The notes: generated by a model from the sequence alone, not told the origin. Counted from the first letter of the stretch, positions 1 through 8,371 are shown. The stretch is DNA of 46,117 bases from Anaeromonas sp052088025 (GCF_052088025.1 NZ_JBQCYD010000020.1:1-46117), one strand, 5' to 3'. A program made the numbers and translations.

Positions 1-17
1 AGTATTTTAATTTATAT

Positions 18-749
18 TTAATAATAAACTTCCATTAAATATAATGCATGACTATGTGCTGTAGCTCCTGCTATTTTTCTGTTTTTAGCTTTTAAAACTT
101 CATTTATATCTTCTTTTATCTTGCCTCTAGAGATATCTATTAAAGTTCCTACTATTATTCTTATCATATTGTATAAGAAGCCATTACCTTTAAATATGAG
201 TTCTATCATTTCTCCATTTTCTATTATATCAATACTATATATTGTTCTAATTTTATTGTCTGTGCCTTCTTTTATAGAAGTAAAGGAAGTAAAATCATGA
301 GTTCCTATTAGTATTTGAGTATTTTTTCTAAATTTATCCATATCTAATTTATAAGGTACATGATAAGTATGATTTCTATATATAGAATTTCTTATATCTG
401 AATTATATATTATATATTTATATGTCTTTCCCTTTGCCTTATATCTTGCATGAAAATCCATATCCACTTCTTCTACTTTTCTTATAACAATATCTTTTGG
501 TAATACACTATTTATACCTTTTAGCATTTTATATTCTACTATGTTTGAATCTGTTTTAAAATTAGCAATTTGTGCAAATGCATGTACACCTTTATCTGTC
601 CTGCCTGATGCTTCTAATTTGACTTTTTCTCTTGTTATTTTAAATATTGCATCTTCTATTACTTCTTGAATTGATATTTGACTAGGTTGCTTTTGCCAAC
701 CTTTATAATTTAATCCATCGTATTCTATGGTAAGTTTAATATTTCTCAT
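18..749 (-). CDS. truA: tRNA pseudouridine(38-40) synthase TruA
   Basis: Converts uridines 38, 39 and 40 in the anticodon arm of many tRNAs to pseudouridine; cytoplasmic, acts as a dimer. The 243-residue protein has the usual family length. It carries the TruA signature SGRTDKGVHA at residues 48-57, with the catalytic aspartate at D52. The ATG at 749 follows a GGATG-type ribosome-binding site and lies 12 bases after the ecfT stop, so it is probably the last visible gene of the ecfA1-ecfA2-ecfT-truA transcript. The same order downstream of rplQ is common in Firmicutes. The 17 bases beyond it hold no identifiable feature. Confidence 0.98.
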   Translation of the reverse strand: MRNIKLTIEYDGLNYKGWQKQPSQISIQEVIEDAIFKITREKVKLEASGRTDKGVHAFAQIANFKTDSNIVEYKMLKGINSVLPKDIVIRKVEEVDMDFHARYKAKGKTYKYIIYNSDIRNSIYRNHTYHVPYKLDMDKFRKNTQILIGTHDFTSFTSIKEGTDNKIRTIYSIDIIENGEMIELIFKGNGFLYNMIRIIVGTLIDISRGKIKEDINEVLKAKNRKIAGATAHSHALYLMEVYY

Positions 750-761
750 AATTACATCCTT

Positions 762-1565
762 TTAAATTACATATCTAAATATTAATATTATAAGTAAGAG
801 TAAAATTGATATAGACATGGCTAAAAAGTCTCTTAGTTCTAAGTTTAATACTTTCATTCTAGTCCTATTATCTCCACCCCTATAACACCTTGCCTCCATT
901 GCCATAGCAAGCTCATCTGCACGCCTAAATGCCGATATAAAAAGTGGTACAAGAAGTGGTACTAAACTCTTTGCTCTATTCATTATATTTCCACTTTCAA
1001 AATCAGCTCCTCTTGCCATTTGAGCTTTCATTATCTTATCAGTTTCCTCTAAAAGTGTTGGAATAAACCTAAGTGCTATAGTCATCATCATAGCCAGTTC
1101 ATGTGCTGGTAATCCTATTTTTCTAAATGGATTTAATAACTTTTCTATTCCATCAGTTAATGAAATTGGAGAAGTTGTAAGTGTCAAAAGTGAAGTACCC
1201 ATTATAAGAAAAACAAGTCTAAGTGCCATAAATGTAGCTTGCCTTAGTCCTTCTATTGTAATTTTAAGTGGTCCTAATTTATATAATACTTCGCCCGGTG
1301 TTAATAATGCATTTATAAAAAATGTAATTAATATTATAATTAATAATGGTTTAAGCCCCTTTAATATGAACTTTATAGGTACCTTTGATAATAAAATTGA
1401 TAACAAAACAAAGGCTGTAACAAATAAATAAGGTATAAAACTATTTATAAAAAATAATGATATTATAAATAATAATGTGATCATGATTTTAATTCTGGGA
1501 TCTAAATTATGAATAACAGTCTTTCCTGGAAAGTACTGTCCTATTGTTATATTTTTAAGCATCAT
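762..1565 (-). CDS. ecfT: Energy-coupling factor transporter transmembrane protein EcfT
   Basis: Membrane scaffold of a group II ECF vitamin/metal transporter. It couples the two ATPases EcfA1 and EcfA2 to exchangeable substrate-binding S components encoded elsewhere. The 267-residue protein has hydrophobic segments near residues 27-60, 72-90, 110-130, 200-212 and 250-267. The two short Ala-Arg-X coupling motifs of the family appear as ARG (184-186) and ARC (225-227). The start overlaps the ecfA2 stop by 11 bases and has an AAGGAG site. Two adjacent ATGs are possible starts. No S component lies in the window, so the substrate cannot be named. Confidence 0.96.
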   Translation of the reverse strand: MMLKNITIGQYFPGKTVIHNLDPRIKIMITLLFIISLFFINSFIPYLFVTAFVLLSILLSKVPIKFILKGLKPLLIIILITFFINALLTPGEVLYKLGPLKITIEGLRQATFMALRLVFLIMGTSLLTLTTSPISLTDGIEKLLNPFRKIGLPAHELAMMMTIALRFIPTLLEETDKIMKAQMARGADFESGNIMNRAKSLVPLLVPLFISAFRRADELAMAMEARCYRGGDNRTRMKVLNLELRDFLAMSISILLLLIILIFRYVI

Positions 1566-2418
1566 TTTTACTCCTTAAATATTTTAATAATTCTTCTTCT
1601 GCTTCTTCTACTGTAAGTACATCATCTTTTATATCTTTTCCTCTTTTTTTAAGTTCTCTCATTAAATATGTTATTTGCGGTATCCCAAGTCCTATATTTT
1701 CTAATTCTTCTACTCTCTTAAATATAGCTCGTGGTCCATCTACCATACTTATTCTACCCTTATGCATAACTATTAACTTGTTTACAAGCTTTGCAATATC
1801 TTCCATACTGTGAGATACAAGTATTATTGTAATTTTATATTTTTCATAAAGTGATTTTATTTGTCCAAGTATCTCATCTCTTCCCCTTGGATCAAGTCCT
1901 GCTGTAGGTTCATCTAATATCAATATATCTGGTTTCATAGCAAGCACTCCAGCTATTGCAACTCTTCTCCTTTGGCCTCCACTTAATTCAAAAGGAGATC
2001 TATCTTTTACTTCTTCATAATTTAATCCTACTACTTCCATAGATTCTTTTATTCTTATTTCAATTTCTTCTTCACTTAAGCCTAAATTCTTGGGACCAAA
2101 AGCTATATCCTTACAGACTGTCTCTTCAAATAATTGATGTTCGGGATATTGAAATACTAATCCCACTCTTTGTCTTATTTTTTTAAATTTAGTATCCTTT
2201 TTTGTTATTTCCGTATCTCCTATAAAAATCTTTCCACTTGTGGCTTTTAAAAGTCCATTTAAATGTTGAATTAAAGTTGATTTTCCAGAACCAGTATGTC
2301 CTATAAGTCCTACAAATTCGCCTTTATCTATTTCTAAATTTATATCATCTAAAGCTTTTATTTCAAATGGATTTCCAGGATTATATATATGATTTAAATT
2401 TTCAATTCTTATTTTCAT
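1555..2418 (-). CDS. ecfA2: Energy-coupling factor ABC ATPase EcfA2
   Basis: One of two ATPases that power the ECF transporter. The 287-residue protein has Walker A GHTGSGKST at 40-48, the Q-loop glutamine at Q90, the ABC signature LSGGQ at 145-149 and Walker B ILILDEP at 165-171. The C-terminal extension after about residue 235 is typical of EcfA proteins. The start overlaps the ecfA1 stop in an ATGA arrangement, which suggests translational coupling and equal production of the two subunits. The A2 assignment follows the conserved order A1-A2-T and similarity to the family; sequence alone could swap the names. Confidence 0.95.
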   Translation of the reverse strand: MKIRIENLNHIYNPGNPFEIKALDDINLEIDKGEFVGLIGHTGSGKSTLIQHLNGLLKATSGKIFIGDTEITKKDTKFKKIRQRVGLVFQYPEHQLFEETVCKDIAFGPKNLGLSEEEIEIRIKESMEVVGLNYEEVKDRSPFELSGGQRRRVAIAGVLAMKPDILILDEPTAGLDPRGRDEILGQIKSLYEKYKITIILVSHSMEDIAKLVNKLIVMHKGRISMVDGPRAIFKRVEELENIGLGIPQITYLMRELKKRGKDIKDDVLTVEEAEEELLKYLRSKNDA

Positions 2419-3245
2419 ATTAACTTCACCATCTCTTCTACTGTTAATATATCAATCGGTATATTAATCCCTTTATTTTTAAGCTTGTATGATAATTCAG
2501 TAACTTGAGGTATATCTAGACCATATTGTTTCATTTTTTCTACTTGTGAAAATACTTGTTTTGGTGTGCCTTCAAGAACAATCTTACCTTCTTCCATTAC
2601 AAGTATCCTATCAGCATCTACTGCCTCATCCATATAATGAGTAATGTGTACTATGGTTTTTCCTTCATTCTTATTTAATCTCTTTATAGTTTCCATTACT
2701 TCTATTCTACCTGATGGATCAAGCATTGCTGTAGGCTCATCTAAGATAATGCATTCTGGATTCATAGCAAGTACTCCAGCTATTGCTATTCTTTGTTTTT
2801 GTCCACCTGATAAAAGATGTGGGGCATGTTCTTTATATTTTGTCATTTCTACTATTTCAAGTACTCTATCTACTCTTTTCCTAATTTCACTAGGTTCTAC
2901 GCCTTGATTTTCAGGACCAAATGCTACATCTTCTTCTACTATTGTAGCTACTAATTGGTTGTCTGGGTTTTGAAATACCATTCCTGCTGTTGATCTTATA
3001 TTCCAAAGTTCATCCTCATCTAATGTATCCATACCCTTTACGTATAAATTACCCTTTGTAGGAAGTAATAATGCATTTATATGTTTTGCAAGTGTAGATT
3101 TGCCTGAACCATTATGACCTAAGATGACTACAAATTCACCTTTTTTTATCTCTAAATTCACATTATCAAGTGCCATATTAGTCTTATCTTCACTACTTTT
3201 ATACTCATATGTTAAGTTTTCAGCCTTTATCATTATATCATTCAT
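2415..3245 (-). CDS. ecfA1: Energy-coupling factor ABC ATPase EcfA1
   Basis: First ATPase of the ECF module and partner of EcfA2 in a heterodimer bound to EcfT. The 276-residue protein has Walker A GHNGSGKS at 43-50, the Q-loop at Q92, LSGGQ at 145-149 and Walker B CIILDE at 165-170. It follows rplQ after a 108-base gap that holds a hairpin terminator and a possible extended -10 promoter, so the ECF genes are probably transcribed separately from the ribosomal cluster with some read-through. The start at 3245 has an AGAGGAT site; a second in-frame ATG four codons on is less well placed. Confidence 0.95.
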   Translation of the reverse strand: MNDIMIKAENLTYEYKSSEDKTNMALDNVNLEIKKGEFVVILGHNGSGKSTLAKHINALLLPTKGNLYVKGMDTLDEDELWNIRSTAGMVFQNPDNQLVATIVEEDVAFGPENQGVEPSEIRKRVDRVLEIVEMTKYKEHAPHLLSGGQKQRIAIAGVLAMNPECIILDEPTAMLDPSGRIEVMETIKRLNKNEGKTIVHITHYMDEAVDADRILVMEEGKIVLEGTPKQVFSQVEKMKQYGLDIPQVTELSYKLKNKGINIPIDILTVEEMVKLI

Positions 3246-3291
3246 TTTTTTCTATCCTCTCTATAGGATTAATTAGTATTAACCTTCTTAT

Positions 3292-3300
3292 ATTTTAGCA
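3292..3300 (-). promoter_or_regulatory. Possible extended -10 promoter of ecfA1-ecfA2-ecfT-truA
   Basis: The minus strand reads TGCTAAAAT, an extended -10 (TGN plus TAAAAT), about 45 bases before the ecfA1 start and just after the rplQ terminator. No good -35 box sits 17 bases upstream (best is TTTAAT). It is a weak candidate, supported mainly by its position between a terminator and a new gene group. Confidence 0.3.
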
Positions 3301-3309
3301 CAGTAATAC

Positions 3310-3345
3310 AAATAATTAAAGGGGCTAAGAATATTCTTAGCCCCT
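3310..3345 (-). terminator. Terminator after rplQ (end of the S10-spc-alpha cluster)
   Basis: A perfect inverted repeat, AGGGGCTAAGA on one arm and its complement TCTTAGCCCCT on the other, begins 9 bases after the rplQ stop. In the direction of transcription it is followed by TTAATTATTT. The stem is strong but the U-tract is interrupted, so termination may be partial. Confidence 0.75.
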
Positions 3346-3353
3346 CTAATTAT

Positions 3354-3695
3354 TTATATTAGTTCAATTATAGCCATTTCAGAACCGTCGCCTCTACGAG
3401 GTCCTAACTTCATTATTCTTGTATATCCACCATTTCTTTCTTCATACTTAGGTGCTATCTCTTCAAATAATTCTTTAACTACTGTTTCATCATATATATA
3501 TGATAGTACTTGACGTCTAGAATGTAAATCACCTTTTTTACCAAGTGTGATCATTTTTTCAGCCAATCTTCTAGTTTCTTTAGCCCTTGTTACTGTAGTT
3601 TCTATTCTACCTTCTCTTAAAAGACTTGTTACTAAATTTCTTAACATAGTCTTTCTATGGTGAGTAGGGCGTCCAAGCTTTCTTAACTTAGCCAT
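3354..3695 (-). CDS. rplQ: 50S ribosomal protein L17
   Basis: Large-subunit protein near the nascent-chain exit of the tunnel. The 113-residue protein is the short bacterial form. It has the conserved N-terminal GRPTHHRKTMLRNL stretch at 8-21 and the C-terminal GPRRGD motif near 98-103. It is the last gene of the alpha operon, 30 bases after rpoA, with a GGAGGG site before the ATG. A hairpin terminator follows directly. Confidence 0.98.
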   Translation of the reverse strand: MAKLRKLGRPTHHRKTMLRNLVTSLLREGRIETTVTRAKETRRLAEKMITLGKKGDLHSRRQVLSYIYDETVVKELFEEIAPKYEERNGGYTRIMKLGPRRGDGSEMAIIELI

Positions 3696-3725
3696 CTCGT
3701 ATCCCTCCTTCTTCTTAGGGTCATT

Positions 3726-4673
3726 CTATTCTTCTTCATTTTCTAGACCTAAACCTAGATCTTTTAATTTTTTCTCTACTTCTTCTAGGGATTTCTTTCC
3801 TAAATTTCTAACTTTCATCATATCTTCTTCTGATTTATCAGTTAATTCTTCAACAGTATTTATGCCTGCTCTTTTTAGACAGTTATAAGACCTAACAGAA
3901 AGATCAAGTTCTTCAATTGTCATTTCTAGTACTCTTTCTTTAGTATCTTCTTCTTTTTCCACCATAATCTCTACATCATCTACAGTATCTGTAAGAGTTA
4001 TAAATAGATTTAGATGTTCACTAAATATCTTAGAACCTAGTGAAACTGCTTCATCAGGTTTGATTGTACCATCAGTCCATACTTCAAGTACTAATTTACC
4101 ATAATCAGTTACTTGACCTACTCTAGTATTTTCAGTGCTAAAATTAACCTTTTTAACCGGAGTATAAATAGAATCTATTGGTAGAGTTCCAATTGGATCT
4201 TCTTCTTTTTTATTCTTTTCAGCAGGAACATAGCCTCTTCCTTTTTCCATAACTAACTCTATATATAATTTTGCATTTTTATCTAGAGTAGCTATATGCA
4301 AATCTTTATTCAAGATTTCTATATCTCCACCTACTTGAATATCTCCAGCAGTAACTTCGCCTTCTCCTTCAACATCAATTATTAAAGTTGAAAGCTCATC
4401 TGTATGCATAATAGCTGCAATATTTTTCACATTTAATATTATTTCTGTAACATCTTCTACCACTCCAGGAATTGTTGAAAACTCATGTAATATTCCTTGG
4501 ATTTTGATAGATGAAACAGCTGCACCAGGTAATGAAGAAAGTAATATTCTCCTAAGAGAATTACCTAGTGTTGTAGCATACCCTCTTTCTAAAGGTTCTA
4601 CTACAAACTTTCCATAGGTATTATCTTCACTTAATTCTATAACTTCTATTTTTGGCTTTTCTATTTTTATCAT
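3726..4673 (-). CDS. rpoA: DNA-directed RNA polymerase subunit alpha
   Basis: Assembly platform of RNA polymerase: two copies of alpha nucleate beta and beta' binding, and the C-terminal domain contacts UP elements and activators. The ATG at 4673 is chosen because GGGAGGG lies 8 bases upstream; longer in-frame readings run through that site. The resulting 315-residue protein has the N-terminal dimerisation domain (about 1-230, including TTLGNSLRRILLSSLPG at 35-51), an acidic linker, and the C-terminal helix-hairpin-helix domain with LDLSVRSYNCLKRAGI, where the first Arg corresponds to E. coli R265. It sits between rpsD and rplQ as in most bacteria. Confidence 0.98.
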   Translation of the reverse strand: MIKIEKPKIEVIELSEDNTYGKFVVEPLERGYATTLGNSLRRILLSSLPGAAVSSIKIQGILHEFSTIPGVVEDVTEIILNVKNIAAIMHTDELSTLIIDVEGEGEVTAGDIQVGGDIEILNKDLHIATLDKNAKLYIELVMEKGRGYVPAEKNKKEEDPIGTLPIDSIYTPVKKVNFSTENTRVGQVTDYGKLVLEVWTDGTIKPDEAVSLGSKIFSEHLNLFITLTDTVDDVEIMVEKEEDTKERVLEMTIEELDLSVRSYNCLKRAGINTVEELTDKSEEDMMKVRNLGKKSLEEVEKKLKDLGLGLENEEE

Positions 4674-4733
4674 CAACTTAACCCTCCCTATAAGTTTTTT
4701 ATCTATTCTGAGGGCAACCAATTCTAAACTTTA

Positions 4734-5357
4734 TTACTTAGAATACCACTCTACTATTAAGTGTTCTTCAATTGGGAGCTCAATATCTTCTCTTGAAGGC
4801 TCTGCAGTAACTTTACCTTTTAAGTTTTCTGTGTCTATATTTAACCACGCAGGAACATTTCCTTGGTGACCTTCAACTAATTCTTTAAACTTAATTGATT
4901 TTTCGCTCTTAGCTTTAATCTCTATCTCATCACCTACATTTACAAAATAAGATGGTATATCAACTTTACTACCATTTATTAAGAAATGTCCATGATTTAC
5001 AAGTTGTCTTGCTTCTGGTCTAGATGATGCAAGTCCTAATCTATAAATTACATTATCTAATCTAGTTTCTAATATCTTTAAAAAGTTTTCACCAGCAATA
5101 CCTTCCATTTTATCAGTCATGTCAAAGTATTTAGCGAATTGCTTTTCAGAAACTCCATAATATCTACGTACTTTTTGCTTTTCTCTTAATTGAACTCCAT
5201 AATTCGATAATTTTTTTCTACCCTGTCCGTGCTCACCAGGTGCATAATTTCTCCTAGTAATTGGACATTTATCTGTAAAACATTTGTCTCCTTTTAGATA
5301 AAGCTTTAAGCCTTCTCTACGACATTGTCTACATACGGGTCCTGTATATCTTGCCAT
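4734..5357 (-). CDS. rpsD: 30S ribosomal protein S4, zinc-binding form
   Basis: Primary 16S rRNA binder that starts assembly of the small-subunit body, and part of the mRNA entry/helicase site. The 207-residue protein keeps an N-terminal zinc finger (C9, C12, C26, C31). An S4 RNA-binding domain lies at about 97-160. In B. subtilis S4 represses its own gene; in E. coli it represses the alpha operon through a leader before rpsM. Here rpsD lies inside the alpha operon between rpsK and rpoA, so the E. coli type of control is worth considering. Confidence 0.98.
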   Translation of the reverse strand: MARYTGPVCRQCRREGLKLYLKGDKCFTDKCPITRRNYAPGEHGQGRKKLSNYGVQLREKQKVRRYYGVSEKQFAKYFDMTDKMEGIAGENFLKILETRLDNVIYRLGLASSRPEARQLVNHGHFLINGSKVDIPSYFVNVGDEIEIKAKSEKSIKFKELVEGHQGNVPAWLNIDTENLKGKVTAEPSREDIELPIEEHLIVEWYSK

Positions 5358-5385
5358 ATATTTGAACCTCCTTAATCTCTATATA

Positions 5386-5784
5386 TTATACTCTTCTTCT
5401 CTTAGGTGGTCTACAACCATTATGTGGGATTGGAGTAACATCTTTTATCAAGTTTACTTCTAATCCAGTAGCTTGTAATGATCTAATTGCAGACTCTCTT
5501 CCTGAACCAGGACCTTTAACATATACTTCCACTGTTTTCAATCCATGAATCATAGCAGCTTTAGCTGCTTCTTCTGCTGCCATTTGAGCTGCAAATGGAG
5601 TTGACTTTCTTGACCCTCTAAAACCAAGCTGACCAGCACTTGCAAATGATAATGTATTTCCGCTAGTGTCAGTTATAGTAACAATAGTATTGTTAAAAGT
5701 TGACTGAATATGAGCTTGACCTCTTTCAATATTTTTACGTTGTCTTTTCTTTACACGACCTTTTTTTACTGCTTTTTTAGCCAC
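5386..5784 (-). CDS. rpsK: 30S ribosomal protein S11
   Basis: Small-subunit platform protein lining the mRNA exit channel next to the E site. The 132-residue protein has a basic N-terminal tail, a central TDTSGNTLSFASAGQLGFRGSRKST segment and the C-terminal signature ending in HNGCRPPKRRRV. An AAGGAGGG site precedes the ATG, 15 bases after the rpsM stop. Confidence 0.98.
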   Translation of the reverse strand: MAKKAVKKGRVKKRQRKNIERGQAHIQSTFNNTIVTITDTSGNTLSFASAGQLGFRGSRKSTPFAAQMAAEEAAKAAMIHGLKTVEVYVKGPGSGRESAIRSLQATGLEVNLIKDVTPIPHNGCRPPKRRRV

Positions 5785-5799
5785 TTATAAGTCCCTCCT

Positions 5800-6168
5800 T
5801 TATTTCTTTTTCTTTTTACTTGCTAGTTTTTTAGGACCTTTTCTAGTTCTTGCATTGTTTTTAGTATGCTGTCCTCTTACTGGTAGACCTCTTCTATGTC
5901 TCATACCTCTATAACTACCAATTTCTTTAAGTCTCTTGATATTCATAGCTATTTCTCTTCTAAGATCACCTTCAACTAAAACATTATCTATTTCATTTCT
6001 TAATTTATTTACTTCATCTTCAGTTAAATCTTTTATTCTTGTATCTGGATTAACTCCAGTAGTGTTTAATAATTCAATTGATTTTGCTTTACCTATACCA
6101 AATATATAAGTTAAACCAATTACTACTCTTTTATCTCTTGGTAAATCTATACCTGCGATTCTCGCCAT
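5800..6168 (-). CDS. rpsM: 30S ribosomal protein S13
   Basis: Head protein of the small subunit that bridges to the large subunit (L5) and whose C-terminal tail approaches P-site tRNA. The 122-residue protein has the helix-two-turn-helix region near 15-60, the signature RGMRHRRGLPVRGQ at about 88-101 and a lysine-rich tail. The start follows AGGAGGTG. Unusually for this packed cluster, 118 bases separate it from rpmJ; see the separate leader entry. Confidence 0.98.
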   Translation of the reverse strand: MARIAGIDLPRDKRVVIGLTYIFGIGKAKSIELLNTTGVNPDTRIKDLTEDEVNKLRNEIDNVLVEGDLRREIAMNIKRLKEIGSYRGMRHRRGLPVRGQHTKNNARTRKGPKKLASKKKKK

Positions 6169-6287
6169 TTAAGCTTGCACCTCCTAAACCTATGTTTACG
6201 ATTATCTATCCATAAAGCAGCCGCGCTTCTATTTTTATTAATCAAGTAAATATTATACTACAAAACCTAATATAAAACTAGGGTAAA
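6169..6287 (-). promoter_or_regulatory. Candidate alpha-operon leader before rpsM
   Basis: This is a gap of about 119 bases between rpmJ and rpsM, long for a cluster where most gaps are under 35. It contains a consensus -10, a short AAGC/GCTT hairpin in a GC-rich patch near 6215-6230, and a perfect TAAAC-ATAG-GTTTA hairpin just before the AGGAGG of rpsM. In E. coli, S4 represses the alpha operon by binding a structure at this place. Whether this RNA does the same is inference. Confidence 0.35.
6252..6280 (-). promoter_or_regulatory. Possible internal promoter of the alpha operon
   Basis: The minus strand has a perfect -10 box TATAAT (6252-6257), with a weak -35 TAGTTT (6275-6280) at 17-base spacing. 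It lies directly after the rpmJ stop and would drive rpsM-rpsK-rpsD-rpoA-rplQ. Support is the -10 match and the unusual gap length. Confidence 0.35.
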
Positions 6288-6401
6288 TTAACCTTGTTTT
6301 TGTTTGTGCTTAGGATTTTCGCATATAACCATTACTTTTCCTTTTCTTCTAATAAGTTTGCATTTTTCGCACATCTTTTTTACTGATGGTCTTACCTTCA
6401 C
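6288..6401 (-). CDS. rpmJ: 50S ribosomal protein L36, zinc-binding form
   Basis: Smallest large-subunit protein, stabilising 23S rRNA near the GTPase-associated region. Translation from a GTG at 6401 gives 37 residues beginning MKVRPSVKKMCEKCK. It holds the zinc ligands C11, C14, C27 and H32. A GGAGGGAT site lies upstream of the GTG. It lies between infA and rpsM as usual. Its length and non-ATG start make it easy to miss. Confidence 0.96.
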   Translation of the reverse strand: MKVRPSVKKMCEKCKLIRRKGKVMVICENPKHKQKQG

Positions 6402-6416
6402 TGTAATCCCTCCTTG

Positions 6417-6635
6417 TTACTTCTTACGCCACGTAATCCTTCCTCTTGATAAGTCATATGGTGACAATTCAACAGTAACTTTATCTCCAGGGAGAATTCT
6501 TATGAAGTTCATTCTTAATTTGCCTGAAATATGTGCTAATATCTCATGACCATTTTCTAATTCTACCTTGAACATTGCATTTGGTAAAGTTTCTTTAATA
6601 GTACCTTCTACCTCTATAACATCTTTTTTGGACAT
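6417..6635 (-). CDS. infA: Translation initiation factor IF-1
   Basis: Binds the A site of the 30S subunit during initiation and supports IF2 and IF3. The 72-residue protein is a single OB fold of the S1 type, with the conserved stretches EVEGTIKETLPNAMFKVELE and HISGKLRMNFIRILPGDKV, and ends in RITWRKK. It follows the KOW-domain gene and precedes rpmJ, the normal end of the spc operon. Confidence 0.98.
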   Translation of the reverse strand: MSKKDVIEVEGTIKETLPNAMFKVELENGHEILAHISGKLRMNFIRILPGDKVTVELSPYDLSRGRITWRKK

Positions 6636-6663
6636 AAGGTTATATAACCTCCATTTCCTGGCT

Positions 6664-6945
6664 TTAATTCTCTTTTACTAAAGAAGCCAATAATTTTCTA
6701 ATATAAGCATTGTTGAACTTTTCTTTAGCTTTAATTTTTTGATCAATTTCATTAAAAATTGTATTTGTCTTTTTTATATGTTTAATTTTTTTCTTTTTAG
6801 GATTATCTAGCTTTCTTAGATCTCCATCAACTAGTAGAATATAATCCTTATCTATTATATCTACTACAATGAAATATTTATCACTATCTCTTCCAGCATT
6901 AGATATTACTACTTGACCTAATTTTAATTTACTTGTAGTTTCCAT
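6664..6945 (-). CDS. KOW-domain RNA-binding protein, L14e-like
   Basis: Small basic protein of 93 residues with an N-terminal KOW-type beta segment (about 7-45: GQVVISNAGRDSDKYFIVVDI, then LLVDGDLRKLDNPKKKKIKHI) and a charged helical C-terminus. Related genes sit between map and infA in many Clostridia and are annotated as KOW or ribosomal-protein-L14E-like RNA-binding proteins. The family is related in fold to archaeal/eukaryotic L14e/L6e. The ATG at 6945 is preferred because AGAGGTGA sits 6 bases before it; an upstream in-frame GTG lies inside that site. An exact role is not known to me; a ribosome-associated function is inferred from location and fold. Confidence 0.85.
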   Translation of the reverse strand: METTSKLKLGQVVISNAGRDSDKYFIVVDIIDKDYILLVDGDLRKLDNPKKKKIKHIKKTNTIFNEIDQKIKAKEKFNNAYIRKLLASLVKEN

Positions 6946-6956
6946 GTGCTTCACCT

Positions 6957-7697
6957 CTAGGTTAAAATTTCTGGTTCTCCATCGGTAATAGCTATAGTAT
7001 TTTCATAATGAGAAGATAGCTTGCCATCTAATGTGACTACTGTCCATTCATCTTCTAATACTTTAACTTTAAAAGTACCTTCATTTACCATAGGTTCAAT
7101 TGCAAGCACCATACCTTCTTTCAGTCTTGGTCCCTTATTAGGTGGACCATAATGAGGTATTTGTGGATCTTCATGCATCTCAGTTCCTATACCATGGCCT
7201 ACGTAATCTCTTACAACTGAAAAACCATTGCTTTCTACATAGGTTTGTATAGCATGAGATATATCAGTTAATCTATAACCTTCTTTAGCAAATTTGATTC
7301 CTTCAAAAAAACTTTCTCTAGTTACATCTATAAGCTTTTTAGCATTTTGACTTATTTCACCAACACCATAAGTCCTAGCAGCATCTCCATAATAACCATC
7401 TATTATAGTACCTATATCAATACTTATAATATCACCATCATTTAGCTTTCTCGAACCTGGTATCCCATGAACTACTTCATCATTTATTGAAGCACAAATG
7501 CTTCCAGGAAAACCTTGATAACCTTTAAAGGCTGGAGTACTACCATGACTTGTTATAAACTCATATGCAGCATCATCAAGCTCTTTTGTTGTTATACCGG
7601 GTTTAATAAGTTCTTTCAAATATTCATGAGTCTTACGAACTAAACTTCCAGCTACTTTTAACTTTTCTATCTCTCTTTTGCTTTTTAAAATTATCAT
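6957..7697 (-). CDS. map: Methionine aminopeptidase type I
   Basis: Removes the initiator methionine from nascent proteins at the ribosome. The 246-residue protein is a type Ia enzyme without an N-terminal zinc extension. Metal ligands can be placed in IDIGTIIDGYYGDAART (two Asp), VGHGIGTEMHEDP (His), AIEPMVNEG (Glu) and HYENTIAIT (Glu). The ATG overlaps the adk stop by one base (TAATG), so translation is probably coupled. Confidence 0.98.
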   Translation of the reverse strand: MIILKSKREIEKLKVAGSLVRKTHEYLKELIKPGITTKELDDAAYEFITSHGSTPAFKGYQGFPGSICASINDEVVHGIPGSRKLNDGDIISIDIGTIIDGYYGDAARTYGVGEISQNAKKLIDVTRESFFEGIKFAKEGYRLTDISHAIQTYVESNGFSVVRDYVGHGIGTEMHEDPQIPHYGPPNKGPRLKEGMVLAIEPMVNEGTFKVKVLEDEWTVVTLDGKLSSHYENTIAITDGEPEILT

Positions 7698-8347
7698 TAA
7701 TTATTACTCCTTAGAGCAACTACTACATCATTAAAAACTTTATCTATATCTTGAGCTCCATCAATGTTTAACAAAATATTTTTATCATCATAATATTCTA
7801 TTAAAGGTGAAGTCTGATTTTCATATACTTCTATTCTTTTAGCTACTGTTTCTTTTGTGTCATCATCTCTTTGATAAAGTTCACCATCACATACATCACA
7901 TTTACCTGGTATAGTGGATGGATTAAATTTAATATGATAAGTAGCACCACAATCTTTACATATTCTTCTACCTACAGCTCTTTCAATTAAATCATCTTTT
8001 GATACTATTATATTTATAACATTATCTAAAGACCAACCTAATTTGTTGAGTTCATCATCTAGAGCATTTGCTTGAGCTACTGTTCTTGGAAAACCATCTA
8101 ATAAAAATCCTTTTTTAGTATCATCTTCAGTTAACCTATCAGCTACTAAATCTACAACTAATTCATCAGGAACTAATAGTCCCTTATCCATGTATTCCTT
8201 AGCTTTTTTGCCTAAATCAGTACCTTCTTTAATGTTCTTTCTAAATATATCTCCTGTAGATATATGAGGAATATCATATTTATTTATTATACCTGAAGCT
8301 TGGGTTCCTTTCCCAGCTCCAGGTGGTCCTAATAATATAAGTCTCAA
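7697..8347 (-). CDS. adk: Adenylate kinase, zinc-containing LID
   Basis: Interconverts ATP plus AMP with two ADP. The 216-residue long-form enzyme has the P-loop GPPGAGKGT at 7-15, the AMP-binding region FLLDGFPRT at 81-89, and a LID domain with four cysteines (C130, C133, C150, C153) that bind structural zinc, as in many Gram-positive bacteria. It is in the usual secY-adk-map order of the spc operon. Confidence 0.98.
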   Translation of the reverse strand: MRLILLGPPGAGKGTQASGIINKYDIPHISTGDIFRKNIKEGTDLGKKAKEYMDKGLLVPDELVVDLVADRLTEDDTKKGFLLDGFPRTVAQANALDDELNKLGWSLDNVINIIVSKDDLIERAVGRRICKDCGATYHIKFNPSTIPGKCDVCDGELYQRDDDTKETVAKRIEVYENQTSPLIEYYDDKNILLNIDGAQDIDKVFNDVVVALRSNN

Positions 8348-8371
8348 AATCTCATCTCCTTAGAGAGTTTT

